DNA of 64,000 bases from Callipepla californica brunnescens (lineage: Eukaryota; Chordata; Aves; Galliformes; Odontophoridae): contig JALIRH010000007.1 in NCBI GenBank assembly GCA_023055505.1, positions 28,315,720 through 28,379,719 of the forward strand, in the 5' to 3' direction. The notes under the pieces were generated by a model. It did not search any database and was not told the DNA's origin. It worked only from the letters and a program-made list of their open reading frames with translations. Position numbers and translations under genes: made by a program. This document shows positions 36,394 through 49,700 of the stretch, piece by piece (position 1 is the stretch's first letter; each line of letters opens with the position of its first letter).

Positions 36394-38944
36394 CAAGCTA
36401 CATGTTAGGAAGGAAGAATACACAAGGATGTATTGTTGAAGTGAAGGCCTTTGCTAATGACTGTGTAAGCTCTCTTCCTTTGTGTCAATCATCAGAGGTA
36501 ATTGTCCATCCCAACACGTGGCATGCTGTGTGAGGAGCATCTCAAAAGGAGGCCTTGGGATGGTAATAGGCACTACAGCACTGTTCATGCAATCGAGCAA
36601 TACTTAAGAGATGAAGAAATCTGCAAATTGTACGGATTATACCCATTAATGTAGGAGCCTGCCTCTATCTGGAATAGCACAGCAGCAGCTGGGCTCCTTA
36701 GACCACGTGGCTTAAATGCCCTTGAGACTTTAATGCAAACAGGTTGGAGAAATCACATCTTTCTAATGGCCTCCAGCCACGGGCTTTCCTTTTCCCCCAG
36801 GTCTTTCACAATCAGAAGTGCCCTGCCCTGACAGTTCCTGTGTGGCTGTGCTGTGGACTTAGGATCAGGGGAGAGGAGGAGGGAAATCTTGCCTGTTCTT
36901 TCAGTGAGCAAAGGTTGTATGCATTGGAATAACGGTGAAGATTCTAAAAGTAATAACAGAAGAGTTATGGAATTTTACTACCTTGCTTCATTGCTTCAGG
37001 AGAAGAAACACACAAGGTGCTTCTGGGCTACAAGGGCAGTGGGGCTAGGCTGTGTGGCTTTCTCTAGTTGCTGCACTACAGCTATTTGTCCTCGATGAGG
37101 TACTGGCTCATACCACAGCTGCCTGCAAGCTTCCTTTAAGCTAATTCTAACAACAGTGAACTCTGTAGAGGTGCTGAGGTACACGAAGAAGGTTCCTAAT
37201 GTTATAGTGATGGCAGAAGGAGCTCAGAGCTGGTGGAGGCAGGCTGGAACATCCATGGTTTCACAAGAGACCAGCCTGCGTAGCAGCAGCAGCAGGGAAC
37301 TGGTCTTTCTAGAAACCATGTCCAAATGGCAAGTGAAACAAATGCTGGTTCGGTCAAGATCTAGAAACTCCCACCAGTAGTTCTTCCTGGGAAAATGATA
37401 GAGGATTTTGTGAAATGCATGGTGGTAACAGCACTGTGTACACAGTGGGTTATCTCCGTGCCTTTCTCTGTGAACTGCTCTAGATAACACACGCATTACC
37501 CAATGTTCTATGAGATGGCTCTTTACACTGACATGGCCTGACACAGACCTTTACAGAAAGACACTCCGATGGGCTGTGGGTGGTATGAGCTTTGACAAGT
37601 TCTACCGTTTAATGTCCCATTGACGTTATGAATTGCCCCATGGAGTGATGTGGCCCAGATTTAATCAGTTTTATCCATTGTACCAATCAGGGAACTGGTG
37701 CTTCAGAGTGAAACTGCTTTATCTCTGTGCTGCATTAGGCACGATCATGTGGCTAAGAAATAAATTAGCTGCACCCTTGCAGCATGCTGTGACAAGCTCT
37801 CCAAACCAGATGTTTTGTGAGCAAAGAGGGACCTTAGGATTTTGGACCCAGTCAGAGCAGCTATGAAAGTCACGGTTGGCAAATCTCACCAGGTCAATCT
37901 GTTGCAATGTAAATTTTTTTTATTTTGCTACAAGGCCCCTAATTTCGAGGCCAAATGTGGCTTAGGAAAATGCTATTCAAATGCAGGCAACAAATAGTGA
38001 AATAATTTCTGTTCTGCTCTGGGAAGGTGTTGGGGAAATGATGGGGGACTACCATTCCTGTTTTTGATGCAGTGTAGCTACAGATGTGATGTTACAGAGC
38101 CATGCCTCTTGGAGCTTGGATATGGATGATGTGAGGTCAACTCTGAAAGGTGAGGATATAAATACATGAATCAGACTTTGTGTTGTCCCTTGCCACTAGA
38201 CATCCAGAAAACCACAGAGGTCTGGGTACTGGTCAGAGCTAGCATGACAGCTCCTCTGACCCTTTTACTAGTGCCTCCTCAGAATAGAACGGATAACTGC
38301 GAAGTGTGACTTCGGGCAAACTCCCTTCACCAGAGAAGGTCCTTGCCGGTGCATAGATTTAAAAAACAGCAGTTATTGGACAAAACAAACAGCTCACAGG
38401 GCTCATTGGCAGTAGCTGCAGAGCTTTTGTCTTTGCTATGTGCATAAGAGCACAGACTAGTGTCAGCATAAATTCAGCCCTAGGCACACTCAGACCTCTT
38501 GTGCACTCTTACCTGCCCAGATAGCTTTTAAAAGTGTGCCAGTAGCAAAAGCTGATTAGCAGCTTAAGTATGGCTGTCTCTCCTCTTTGGCTGTAAATGC
38601 TAGCCACAAGAAGGAGCAAAACTGGCACTTGGAGCTTTGTCTACAAGAGGCTGGCAGATAGAGGCTGCTCAGTCTTCAGGCAATCCTCACCTACTTCTTT
38701 TGAGCACATTTAAGAGTGCTTTGTGCAGCTTCTCTATAGGAACAAAGTTGTCTCTTTAAAAAAAATGTAATTAGAGTCTTGATGACTTTTGTGTCTGAAA
38801 AACCTATCTTCTGCAAAAATTCGTGCCTCTGAAATAAGACTGACTGAGCCCTGAATAGGAAGGGTCTTGCACGTTTACCACAAACAACTTTTCTAAGCCT
38901 CCCCATTCCCATAAGCACTCCCCCATCCTCAACCACTCAAAAAA

Positions 38945-38985
38945 CCCAACCAACCAACCAACCAACCAACCAACCAACCAACCAA
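38945..38985. repeat. (CCAA)10 microsatellite
   Basis: About ten uninterrupted CCAA units followed by an AAT/A-rich segment (38997-39018). Likely length-polymorphic. Confidence 0.95.
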
Positions 38986-40640
38986 ACAAAAAACACAATA
39001 ATAATAATAAAAAAAAAACCCTCTCTGTTTTGGAGTATGGTTTCTTTATTCTCCTTTGGGACAGACATCATTGCCAGCACCACACTGCAGTTGCTGAAGT
39101 CCCTGTATGGTGATGCTGAACTAGCCCAGCACCTCCATTTTTCGTCTGCCCTGTGTGCAGGAATGGGAAAGAGATACTTGGCTGGAACTGCAAGGGAAGG
39201 AGCACACTGATGAGCCAGTGGCCAGGACTGCATCCTCCTGTGGACCCTCTGAGTTGCTTCTCTACTTAAGCCTTGGAACATAAGCACTTCTATGCATTTC
39301 TCTTGTCTTTTGAGGCCTGGGAATTATCCCAGTGCTTCCAAACCCTCTGGAAAACATTCTGCCAAGCCCTGGGTTGTTCCTAGGAGCCAGGATTTCATTC
39401 TTGGCTTCCCTTCAGTCTAAACAACCCTTATTACTTTCCTTCTTTTCCCCCAAGGAATGTATTAATTTTCTTAACATTTCTCTCTGCCTAAAATTAGACT
39501 GTAGCTTTCCTTATCTCTGACCAGCTCAGTGGTGCTACATTTTCCTATTTGTTGCTTTTTTTCTTTTTTTTTCCCCTCTCTGTGATTTATTTCTGGAAAA
39601 TATGGCTTGCAGTGACTGTTGCCTAATGCTGGAAAAGAAGATAAGAAAAAGTACAAACTGGACTCAGACTCGCTTTCTTTTCAGGAATGGTCATTTATTT
39701 GTCCTTCAGCAGAACCTGTGAATCTCTTTCAAGGCCTTACCTTCCTTTCTTACTCCTAAATAAAAATTGGTATCTTTGTTGTGGGGAGATGAAAACAATG
39801 TGGGGTGGTCACATCAGTCTGGGGTCTGCACCGGGTGCCCTGCCATGCATGCTGGTAGCCTGATGATGTTTGGTGTCATTCCTGCCTTCAAAGGGGTAAA
39901 GCTGGTGATACGGACCCCAAGCTCTGCCTAGCAATTCCCTTCTGCAGTTTTAGGCTTAAGCTGGCAATTAATGCTGTTATCCTTCCAATCTGTCAGCACG
40001 TTTGTCATGTAGAGAACGTTTCTGACTTGGAGTGGCCCCAGACCTAGCCTGGGGGAGCAGAGGGGGAGAAGGAAATGGAGGCAGAGTGGGAGAGAGGCCA
40101 GTCACCTCCAGCATTTATAAAACTTAAGCTCTATTACATACTGCAATTATATTGTTTTCTGAATCCAGTGGGAACTGTTGTTTTTTCATGCAATAAATAT
40201 CTCCCTGCAGTGCTGGCAGCTGTAATATGGCAGCTCTGACAACTTGAAAGTGAAACTCATTCCAATAACATGATTCTGATACTAGTGGCTTTGCATTAGC
40301 TAAGCTGAGAGAAAGGATCAAAAAAGATAAGTAAATCGGATGTTTAAATTCCTTTCATTTTCCCCCATAGTAACTCCTTTCCTGGTGACAAGGCCTAAGA
40401 CTTTGCTAGCAGTATGTTTGACACCATTTTGCTAACAGAGCCTTGAATGATGCTGAAGGAATCACTCATGACCAGCAGATCCATTACCAGTATTTTTTAA
40501 AGATCCATGCCAATTTTTTTTTATAGTCCAAACATTACAAGGCATGGTGGCGTAGGTAATCCTTCATTCTTCAAACACCAATGACAATTGGTGATTCTTT
40601 GATTTTATTTTCTCATCTTTCAACATTTTTTTGGGTCTGG

Positions 40641-40678
40641 GATAAACAGTTTATCCTACAGGATAAACTCCTGTAGGA
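40641..40678. repeat. Three overlapping hairpins
   Basis: GATAAA (40641-40646) can pair with TTTATC (40650-40655). TTTATCC (40650-40656) can also pair with GGATAAA (40661-40667). TCCTACAG (40654-40661) can pair with CTGTAGGA (40671-40678). The last two are mutually exclusive because they share bases. Confidence 0.85.
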
Positions 40679-41162
40679 CAAATTCAAATGAATAACAAAT
40701 AATATTGAAAACCAGAATGCATCGAATGACAGGATTAGCCTGAGATCATAATGCACTAAAGCCTCTCTTGGTTCTTAGCAGAACAGCCCTGGAGTTGAAT
40801 GCTTCGTGGCATAAGTGGGAATGAGCGTCCAGAGCATTTCACCGAGACATTCTGAACCTAAGCTATGTGCAGTACCATGCATGTTTCTAATTAAACAAGT
40901 GTCATTTCATATGGAAACATGTTTATGAACTGATGTCACTGGTTTTCACATCCATAGAGAGGTTTCTCTATTCAAAATGTCAGTAGTTTAGTCCAACATG
41001 ATACCTTCAGGTAAATCAATAGAATCTGTGTGTACAAACAAGCCCACTAACATATGTTAGACCAGATGATAAAAATGGAATACAAATGCAACTGTCTCTC
41101 TAGCATTTCTAGCACAAAACATCTCTAGAATGTAGTCCTCTGGCAAAACCCTCACAACCTGT

Positions 41163-41251
41163 GTAAGCTGATCTGGGGAGCTGCTTTGGCAGGGGGGTGG
41201 ACTCAATGATCTCTAGAGGTCCCTTCCAACCCCTACAGTTCTTTGATTCTG
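41163..41251 (+). mobile_element. CR1 LINE terminal fragment
   Basis: ATCTGGGGAGCTGCTTTGGC, GGGGGTGGACTCAATGATC, TCTAGAGGTCCCTTCCAACC and CCTACAGTTCTTTGATTCTG form the last 90 bp of a CR1, well conserved. A short insertion-length copy like this is typical of 5' truncation. Confidence 0.9.
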
Positions 41252-44200
41252 GGAACTGTGCAGATGATGTGTATGGAGCTGTGACAACAAGATGTACTTC
41301 CCTCCTCCTCCATTAATGCTTACATCTGCTGTTAAGTCACATGGTTAATGCATCAAAAACCCTGGTATGCTCTGGCGCCTGGTGCTGCAGAGCCACAGGA
41401 CCTCACCAGCCCCGTTGTTCTGGTGAGCTAAGAGGTCTTCTCACAGCTCTTGATCATTGTCACTGCAGATCTCAGCCTGGACTCTGACAACAAAGGCAAG
41501 TGTGGACTTAAGGGAATATAATTCCATATTTCCCATACATTAGGATGTATTTTGCTCACCAAACTCTTTTTCTCTGACCTTGCACATCAACTGAGTGCTA
41601 CTGTTACTTGAGTGTGAAATACGTTCATAGTTCACACACTATCTTAGTTCACAAGCTGTGTGTTGACGTTGATACAAAATGAAACCACTGGGTTTCAGTC
41701 CTCTGTGTCCCACAATTTAGAAGCCACAGTTGAGTTCAAGATGTACTCAGATGAGAATAAAGTTTGCAGCAAAACTCTCCCTATTGCAAGAACCTTGCAA
41801 GTACATTTATAATTACTGGTTTGTTACCAGAAACATTAACACAGACACGACAAAAAAGATTTATTTCCCTACCAGTCCATGTGTATACCTTAATTGCATA
41901 TCAGAGATACTCTGAGAATCCTCTCTTTCATGTAAATATACTCAGTGGTTAGTAAATATTAATGCTGCTCTCTGGCTCCAGCTGTGAGAAGATTTTATTG
42001 TCGTGTTAGAGGTTTTGATTAGCTTCCAAAAGGTTTCACAGTGTCTACTCTATTTATCTGAAACATACAGAACTGCTGCAGGCAAGGGCTGCTACAAAGA
42101 AAATAGTACACTTTCTCCCATTGTTTTTAATTTAGTCTGTGCAAGTGTAATTATTTCTGCCTGTTTAATGCTCCAGTGTCACCCTCTATGAAATTCCAAA
42201 GGCAGGAAAGAAGCTGCCGAGTACCTTTTAGTTCCAGTTTTCAGTAGGCAGCACTTAAGTAAAAGAAATGCGTTGCATCTTCCTATTATTCTCCCTAATT
42301 GTCACAGCTGATGTGATAGCCATAGAGGGAAATGGAGCAAAACCTTTTCCGTAACTCAGTGCTCAGGGAAATCCTAGACACCGATGTGAGGGGGCAGCTC
42401 GGTATCTGTCGGTCAGCGATGCGAGGCTCTCCCCACTGAGATCAGCTGACGAGGTCAGTGGCCTGTCCTGACCTCCCATCATCCAGCTGAGGGAATGAAA
42501 TCCTCCTCAGCTGTCCCTGCAGTATCCCTTACATCAGGCAATACCTTTGCTGTGCTCACCCGAGCTGATGGGTGCTGAGCTGGTGTCCCCCATGGGGCTG
42601 GTGTTCACCCACAGGGCTGGTGCCACGCCATGCAGGGACCCTGGTGCTTCTGTGCCCACGCCAATGTGGCTCTTGGCAATTCCAGGCACATGCTGGGGCT
42701 CCTGTTTCTTTTGTGGTGAACAGATTATCCTGAACTCCAACATCAAAAGAGCAGGAAAATCAGTGTTGCACCCTCTTGGCTCTGGAGAGGCTTTTTATGG
42801 GGAAAGAGCAGCTGCTGTATGATGTTCCGTTCCTTTGCATAAGTTACAATGCCACAGCCAAAATACCATGCTGATGTGAGCTCGCCTGTGCTGCTTTAAA
42901 ACCACCTTCAAGGAAAGGGTTTTGCAAGGAGCTGGGAAGCTTGGCACTCTTCTGTGTTGACGCAACATCTCAGACCAAAGCAGAGCTATGGGGAGCTCTA
43001 TCCAGGTCAGCCAAGGTGAACCTCCAGCTTCTACTGGGACCTCCAGCATACGTCCACGAGGGCAGAAACTCAGACCATCATGTTTCTGCAAGCGGACTAC
43101 TTGGTGAAAATACCTCCTCTGGTCTGGATTGAGGCAATTGTCTGGAGCTGGATCGCCAGCTCCTGGTACACTCTAGTTTCCTTTAACCTGTTGAATATTC
43201 ACCCCACCGACTTTTTGTCTTTACAGAAATCAGCAGTGTATTGGTGGGGCTGACCTCTGTTAGTAAGACCACTCCCACATAGAGGTCAGCAGCATCTCTA
43301 ACCTCCACGGCTGCTTTACATAAATCTTCAGTATAAAACCACAGTAGCTTTGCATGCTGAAGGGCAAGCCTTGTTTGTGTTGTGCAGGCATTGCCACGTT
43401 TTCAGCTGATCTTTTAAGTGGTTCCTAATAAAATTATTAGGCGACTGGAAAATCTTCAGTAACATTTTTAAATGCAGTCCAGCTTTAGAATAATAAACTC
43501 TGCTTTTAACAACCCTCGTTTATAACAATTCCAACAGCACAAACTAATATTCCCTTTGTTAATGAGGACTATTAGAACGACTGTTCACACGGAGCTGATG
43601 TGGATTCAACAGCCATGCTTTCTCCTAGAGTGTATAAAAGTACAGCTTTCCCTCTTTTCCTTGCCTCTACTTTAGAAATTGTTTAAAAGTTGCTAAATAG
43701 AAGGTTCAGAAGTAAAATACAGCAATGTTCTATGCAAATAGCAGGTTTCTTCGTTATTCTGAGGCAGCAAATTGCTGAACCCTGCTATGATGCATACTTA
43801 CACATAGTGAATGTTCATCTGGTTCCCACTGGGGTTTGTTATGGTGAGAACACTACTTCAGTTATCAATATGGGAAAAGACACAATTATTTCAGTACGCT
43901 GACGGCATTTATTAATGCATGTGCTTGCTGGCTCTAGATGGCGGAGCTGGAAAATGCCTCCTGAAAGCCATGGTGAAACTCAAAGGGGAGCAAGCAGCTC
44001 CCACCAACCTTGTCCATCAAAACTGGCAGTGTCTCCCTCCTGCTGGTGCCTCTCCCGTGCTCCAGGCAGCTTTTTGCACTTGTACTTTGCTGAGCATCCA
44101 GCAGCTTGCAGGAGGAGCTGTGCATACACCTACATGAAGTTGAGCGCGACATCCCATCCCAGAGATGGTAAGTTTGGTCCTATTGCCCTCTTGTGGCTGC

Positions 44201-47200
44201 CCAAAAGTGGTTACAATAGAGTCACACTGACTGGTGCGGTGAAGTTGTTCCTGCTCATTACTAACCCAAATTTCCTAACGGTTAAAAATAGTGTTGGTCC
44301 CTGAGGTGCAGCTGCATATGGTGAGCTGGAGCGTCACCCAGGGGATTGTGATGTTTTGGAAGGGGGCACGAAGGTGCTCTCACTGAGACAGCAGAAGATC
44401 AGGCACAAGGACATATTGGGCCAAGCCTTCCTCCCCTCATCTTTCCTCACCCTCACAGTTGCCTTGTGTTTATTTTTCAGCCACATAGGAAAAACCCCTT
44501 GCTGCAGCTTGGGACCTTGCCCCAATTCTACCACATTAAATGGTGACCATTAAAAGTGTGCTGCCAGCTCTAGAAGGGAACATTACTGTTGCTGTGTGGC
44601 CTGGACCCCATGCGTTACCAGTAGGGCATGCAGGAGGTACTTCTGCCCACATGGGGTTGTGATGCACCTGCTGTGCCTGGGGAGGATGCATTTGGTGCCT
44701 TCAGTGTTGTGCAGCTGGTGCTGAAAGCAGAAAACTCAAGCACAACTGGTTAAAGAATAGTTCTAAGAAGGACGGGGGATCATCTTGAAGATTTCACAGG
44801 AAAGCAAAAATTAGAATCAAAATAAAGAAAACCGGGAGGGAAGATACCAAGGAAAAAGAAAGTGAGCACTGCAACCCTTCCAAAGCCAGAACAGCTTTCC
44901 ATCCATGCGTGAGCATCCTGGCTGAAGTGCAGCCAAGCTGCTTCCATCAAGCCTGCGCACCTCCCAAGTGCATCCGCTGATGATTACACCTATGCATAAC
45001 TTGAACACTTTATTCTAAAAGGAAAAGCAATAAAAATCAAAGCAGGCATGTATACAAGTTAAATCTTCTGTTAAGGAGCGGTAATGTTATTTGCTTTCAG
45101 TCAAATGAGGGCAATAAAAGCCAAGATATGTAATGAAACCCCACCTGGTGTATATTGGCCTTGACACAGTCTTTTTATTCAACATAGCCTTCGCTTAATG
45201 GAAATCCCTGGCAAAGAACCAGAGCCAGGGCTCTAATGTTTGTAAATAGCTGTTGCTTTCAGCCTGACTTTCCCCAGAGAAAACCATACCAGAATAAAGA
45301 AGCGAAGATTCGGTAACAGTGTAATTGCGTCACATAACAGCCGCCCAGGGGAAGCCATCTGAAGTTTTAATGCCCTAAAATGAATGCTGAATTCACTCGT
45401 TTTTGCTAACAAAGGTGGCTGCTGCAGGGGCTGCGCTCACACCAGAGGGCTGCTGAAGGAGAGCGGAACAAATGCCATTTGCAATTCAAGTGCCTTTAGA
45501 CCCCAGATGCTGCTGCCTCACAGCCACTCTTCTGCAACCTTGATGAAGGATGGTAATTATCCCTCCAGTACTGGTGACCAGCACAGGCCCAGCCCTCATC
45601 TCTCGTTGATGTGGACGACAGACCTCCTCAAGGCCACAGAGGCACAGATTGGTGCCAAGCCATTGAAATTACACCGAGTCAGGCTGGATTTGAAAAGGGG
45701 CCATCTCATACTCCTGGTTCTGCATACTAAAATAAGTATGTGCAGCTTTGGCAGGGCAGAGCTGGGGTTTCAGAGGCTCCTTGGCTTGTAATGGAGCCCT
45801 CTCAACACTGGTCTCCTCTCTTGGTGTCCAGGAGAACCCCAGAGCCACCTCATGCTTCCTGATCCACTTCTTTTAACTTGCCACTCAACTACAAACAGCT
45901 GCAGGTAGCACACACTGTACATTAAGCTTCTGGAGAAATTACGTACTTTTCATCAACAGCCCAGCCATCCTCTTGCTGTGTTTCCAGCCACTGCTGTTCT
46001 CTTGGATCTCCAGACACTGACCTAGCCTCCACTTGGCATCTCGATTTGTATCACTTCTGACACTAACAACCCGTTCTGGAGGCCACAGGAATCAGTTATG
46101 TCCTCTGAATGACATCTTACGGCCTTTATTCTGCTCACAAGCATGGACCAGATTTTGGAGTTATCAGCTATTTCTTATAGAACACTACTCATTCCGATGT
46201 TGCTCTTGGTATCAAGGTATAAACATCTCTCTTCCACACACAAATCCATGTTGTCCCAGAATAGTATGGTGGACTTCATGAATGTTCCCAATAGCATCGC
46301 TGAACATCTCTCTAGGTAATGGCAGATTGTGGCTGGCATGAATCTGCCCTTGTCATCCAAGGTGCAAGCTTATGATCTGCTTACCACTAGCAGCCATGGA
46401 GCTGGGAAAGGAGGCAGCATTCCCTGTCAGGTGCTTGCTCCAAAATGCAGTCCTATGTCTTCAAGCTATGTGTATGAACAATAACCTCAAATCACTGCCT
46501 GATGCCCTGCTGTTGGACTAGGAGAGCTTCATGTGAAGAGTGTTTTATAAAAATAAATTGCACTGTACTGTGTCCATGGCTGCTTTCTTTTAGCGAGGTC
46601 TTTGATATTTCTGTGCTGTTGCACCTCAGATGTAAGTGGTATTGCCAAAAGATTGCTTGCAGCAGCAAAAACATAGAGTGGCAAGTTGCCATCTCCTGAA
46701 GAGTCCCTCATAGCAGGGCAAGAATTTTCCTTTCTTCCCCTCCAAACTTCAAATGCAGCAGGAAAATGTTCAGTTTGTTGCCTTTCTCTCAAATACAGAT
46801 GTTTTCTCCTTACCAAAATGATAATTACGAAGTTTTTAACATGAATTTAAGAAAAAAGATGGAACTCAATTGCTGAAGTTAATAAGTGACCAAATGTAGC
46901 AAGGCATTTCATTTTAGGGGGAAGTTCTGTGAAACTGAACTTACAAAGGACAGAAACTGCTATCTGTCAGACAGACCTGGAGCTCCCCAAGTGTGCCCGG
47001 AGCATCAGGTGACGTGGAGGGAAGCTAAGAAGTGGTTAGACTCTGTCTGTATTATAAGTAGCAACGTTTTGAATATGAGGTCCACTGATAGAGTATTTAA
47101 TGAGGAATCATAAGTCACCATGGACCAAAAGATCACTGACAAGGAATCCAAAGATGGATCATAAATGTTTTATTATCTATGCTCTCAGGATCATGGCCAT

Positions 47201-48967
47201 CTTTTTCATTCTTGCACATCCCCTGGTGCATCAGGGTCTTGTTTCATTCTGTGTCAATTTTTACTTGTTCCTGACTGGTGCTTTTTCAGTATAACCCTTA
47301 AACGACCCCTGCAAATGTAAATAGCTAATAAAAAAGTGATTTTCTTTATGGTATCCATCAGTGCATGGAGACTGTCAGCAGTGCCTAGAGTCCTCTTTCA
47401 GCTGAATTTTGCAGGAGTTGTCCTACTGATTTCACAAGAGGCAAAGGGAGGCTCTTTGGTCAGACCAGGGTCCGTCCTTTCCGCATGCGACAGGAGCTGA
47501 GGGATTCCCATGTGATAGCCATGAGGACCTATCCTCCCTGGCAGATTCCACCTTGCCCTGGCTCTGACACTGTCCCTGTATTCACACAGCAAGGCCAGAG
47601 GGCACTTGTCCACTCTGGGCTCTTGGATCTTCTCCATGCTCCTGGTATCTCCCTCTCCCTCATCTTCAGCTGTGTTTTTCTGCTTCTGAGGTACAGATTC
47701 ATGAGGTGACCCCAGGCATGCACTTGGATGAGTGAGATGTCAAAGCTGGAGTTGGCCACAAGAGTGACTATCTCCTGGTAGTCCAAGCTGTTATTAATTC
47801 ACACCATGTAAGACACATAAACATTTCAGGGTGTATTTGTAGCTCTGGGCCAGACAAGCTTTCCACGTTGCACGTGTGTTTCACATTCTCCCAGTCCTGC
47901 CGTGGAGCCCCCAGAGGATGTTTAGTCTAAACTCATTTAGTTAGGTCACTTCAGAATATTAGTGTAAAATTAAGGTCAGAATATTAGTATTGTCAGCTGT
48001 GTAGGTTCTGTAATTCATGATGAACATACTGAAACAGAGTGTAATTTCAGTGCCATGGCAGAGCCGTTTCACACTGCAAATACCTCATTTTCTGGCTGCA
48101 TTGCTTACACGTGAAGAGAGCAGCTCTCTTGCCTGGGCATGTGCCCTGTCCTTTACTCATGAAGGACACATTAGCTCTGAAAATCCTTGAGTTATTTGCA
48201 TTACTTATAAGCTTTAGAATCAAATAATAGCTCCTCTTTTTTCTTTTCTTTTTTTTAGTTGAAGAATGTTTTAGTTTATGTGGACACAAATAATTCCCTT
48301 TTCATGGTCGTATTTGTTTCCTCTGTTAATTTCTCTGACATGACAAACTCTTCTAAGAGCTGCATTCCCAGAGCAAAACAAACAAACATCCTGTGTTACA
48401 TCTCCCCCTACCCCATCTTGAACTAGTACAAATAGGGACAAAATACAATTTGCCCTCCATAGCTGTAAGTTTTCTATTCCATCAGACTTTATGTTTGAAA
48501 CAGATAAGGCTTTCTCTGCATAAGCAATTACTGAGCTATCTCTTTTTGTATATATCTGAATTAACCATCATCCTAAAGCAAGATCAGAGGCGTAGGTAGC
48601 AAGGCTGAATGCAAGTTCAGCAAAGTAGAAATTTCAGTTCAGGAGCTCTGTATGAATTCAGACTCTTTTTATTAAATTGAAAAGAAAAATTCTCTTGAGA
48701 TCCAAAAGACTTCAGGGAAAATATGTCCGAGTCATTTTTGTTTATCTACAGGTTTTCTTTCCCATTGGTATTACTATAAGGCAAAGCAGCCTAAGAAAAA
48801 TGTCTCGTTTTATAAGGCTGTGTAAACTGTTCCATGGTTGTCTGCTTTGGTAGTAGGTTGTTCATTCATTATTTATGATGCATAGAACTGTCTCCTTAAA
48901 GGATTTGTCTGTAGTCCATAAAACATAATGTTTACTTTCTTGTGGTGGTGTCCCAGTTTCCTAAATC
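41252..48967. other. Intergenic, no gene or named repeat
   Basis: Ordinary AT-rich sequence with scattered frames up to about 135 codons (45384-45791, plus) and no recognisable domains. It includes the inverted repeat at 43249-43290. Confidence 0.5.
43249..43290. repeat. Perfect 10-bp inverted repeat with nuclear-receptor-type half sites
   Basis: GCTGACCTCT (43249-43258) and AGAGGTCAGC (43281-43290) around a 22-base spacer. The arms contain TGACCT and AGGTCA, the core half site of many nuclear receptors. The spacing is much wider than known receptor elements. A neighbouring CCCCACC (43202-43208) can also pair with GGTGGGG (43243-43249). Confidence 0.85.
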
Positions 48968-49700
48968 CATAGAATCATAGAATCACCAAGGTTGGAAAAG
49001 ACTTTTAATATCACCTAGTCCAACTGTCCACCTATCACCAGTATTTCCCACTAATCCATGTACTCAGTACAACATCTAAATGTTTCTTGACCAGCTCCAG
49101 GGATGGTGACTCCACCACCTCTCTAGGCATCCTGTTCCCAAGTCTGACCACTTGCTTGGAGATGAAGTATTTCCTAATGTCCAACATAAAACTCCCCTGG
49201 AGGAAGTTGAGACCATTCCCTCTAGTCCTATTGCTAGTTACATGGGAGAAGAGGCCGATGTCCTCCTCACCACAGCCTCCCTTCAAGTAGCTGTAGAGGG
49301 TGGTAAGGTCACCCTGAGCCTTTTCTTCTCCAGACCGAACAATCCAAGTTCCCTCAGCTGCTCCCCATAAGACTTGTGCTCCAGACCCCTCACAGCTTCA
49401 TTGCTTTTCTCTGGACACACTCCAGGGCCTCAATGTCTTTCTTACAGTGAGGAGCCCAAAACTGAGCACTCAAGCTGTGGCCTCGCCAGGGCCAGAGTAC
49501 AGAGGGACGATCACTTCCCTGCTCCTGCTGGTAACTTTTTCTGATACAAGCCAGGATGCCACTGGCCTTCTTGGCCACCTGGGCACACTGTTAGGTCATG
49601 TTCAGCCAAGCGTTGACCGATATCCCCAGGTCCGTTTCCTCTACACAGTCTTCCAACCACTCTGCCCCAAGCCTGTAGTGTTGCCTGGGGTTGTTGTCAA
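48968..49700 (-). mobile_element. CR1 LINE, longest copy in the window (about 730 bp)
   Basis: Reverse-oriented, with an intact tail (ATAGAATCATAGAATCACC, AAGGTTGGAAAAGACTTTTA). Minus-strand frames at 49286-49035 (LFSHVTSNRTRGNG, then [13 protein letters not shown]) and 49578-49390 ([14 protein letters not shown], then APHCKKDIEALECVQRKAMKL) match the C-terminal part of CR1 ORF2. The two pieces are in different frames and separated by stops, so the copy is dead. Upstream sequence to about 49700 matches the segment before AKKA, then ends by 5' truncation. Confidence 0.92.

Larger units (their letters stand above)
30441..41162. other. Long intergenic stretch, no gene recognised
   Basis: More than 10 kb without a CR1 that I can see. 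It contains T/pyrimidine-rich tracts (31728-31738, 31804-31829, 33523-33550, 36325-36393), an 11-base A-run near 32212, the (CCAA)10 array at 38945-38985, and overlapping hairpins at 40641-40678. The longest frame (ATG at 34786 down to 34232, 184 codons, minus) has no domain and is probably chance. The low repeat density relative to its flanks could reflect selective constraint, but that is inference. Confidence 0.5.
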
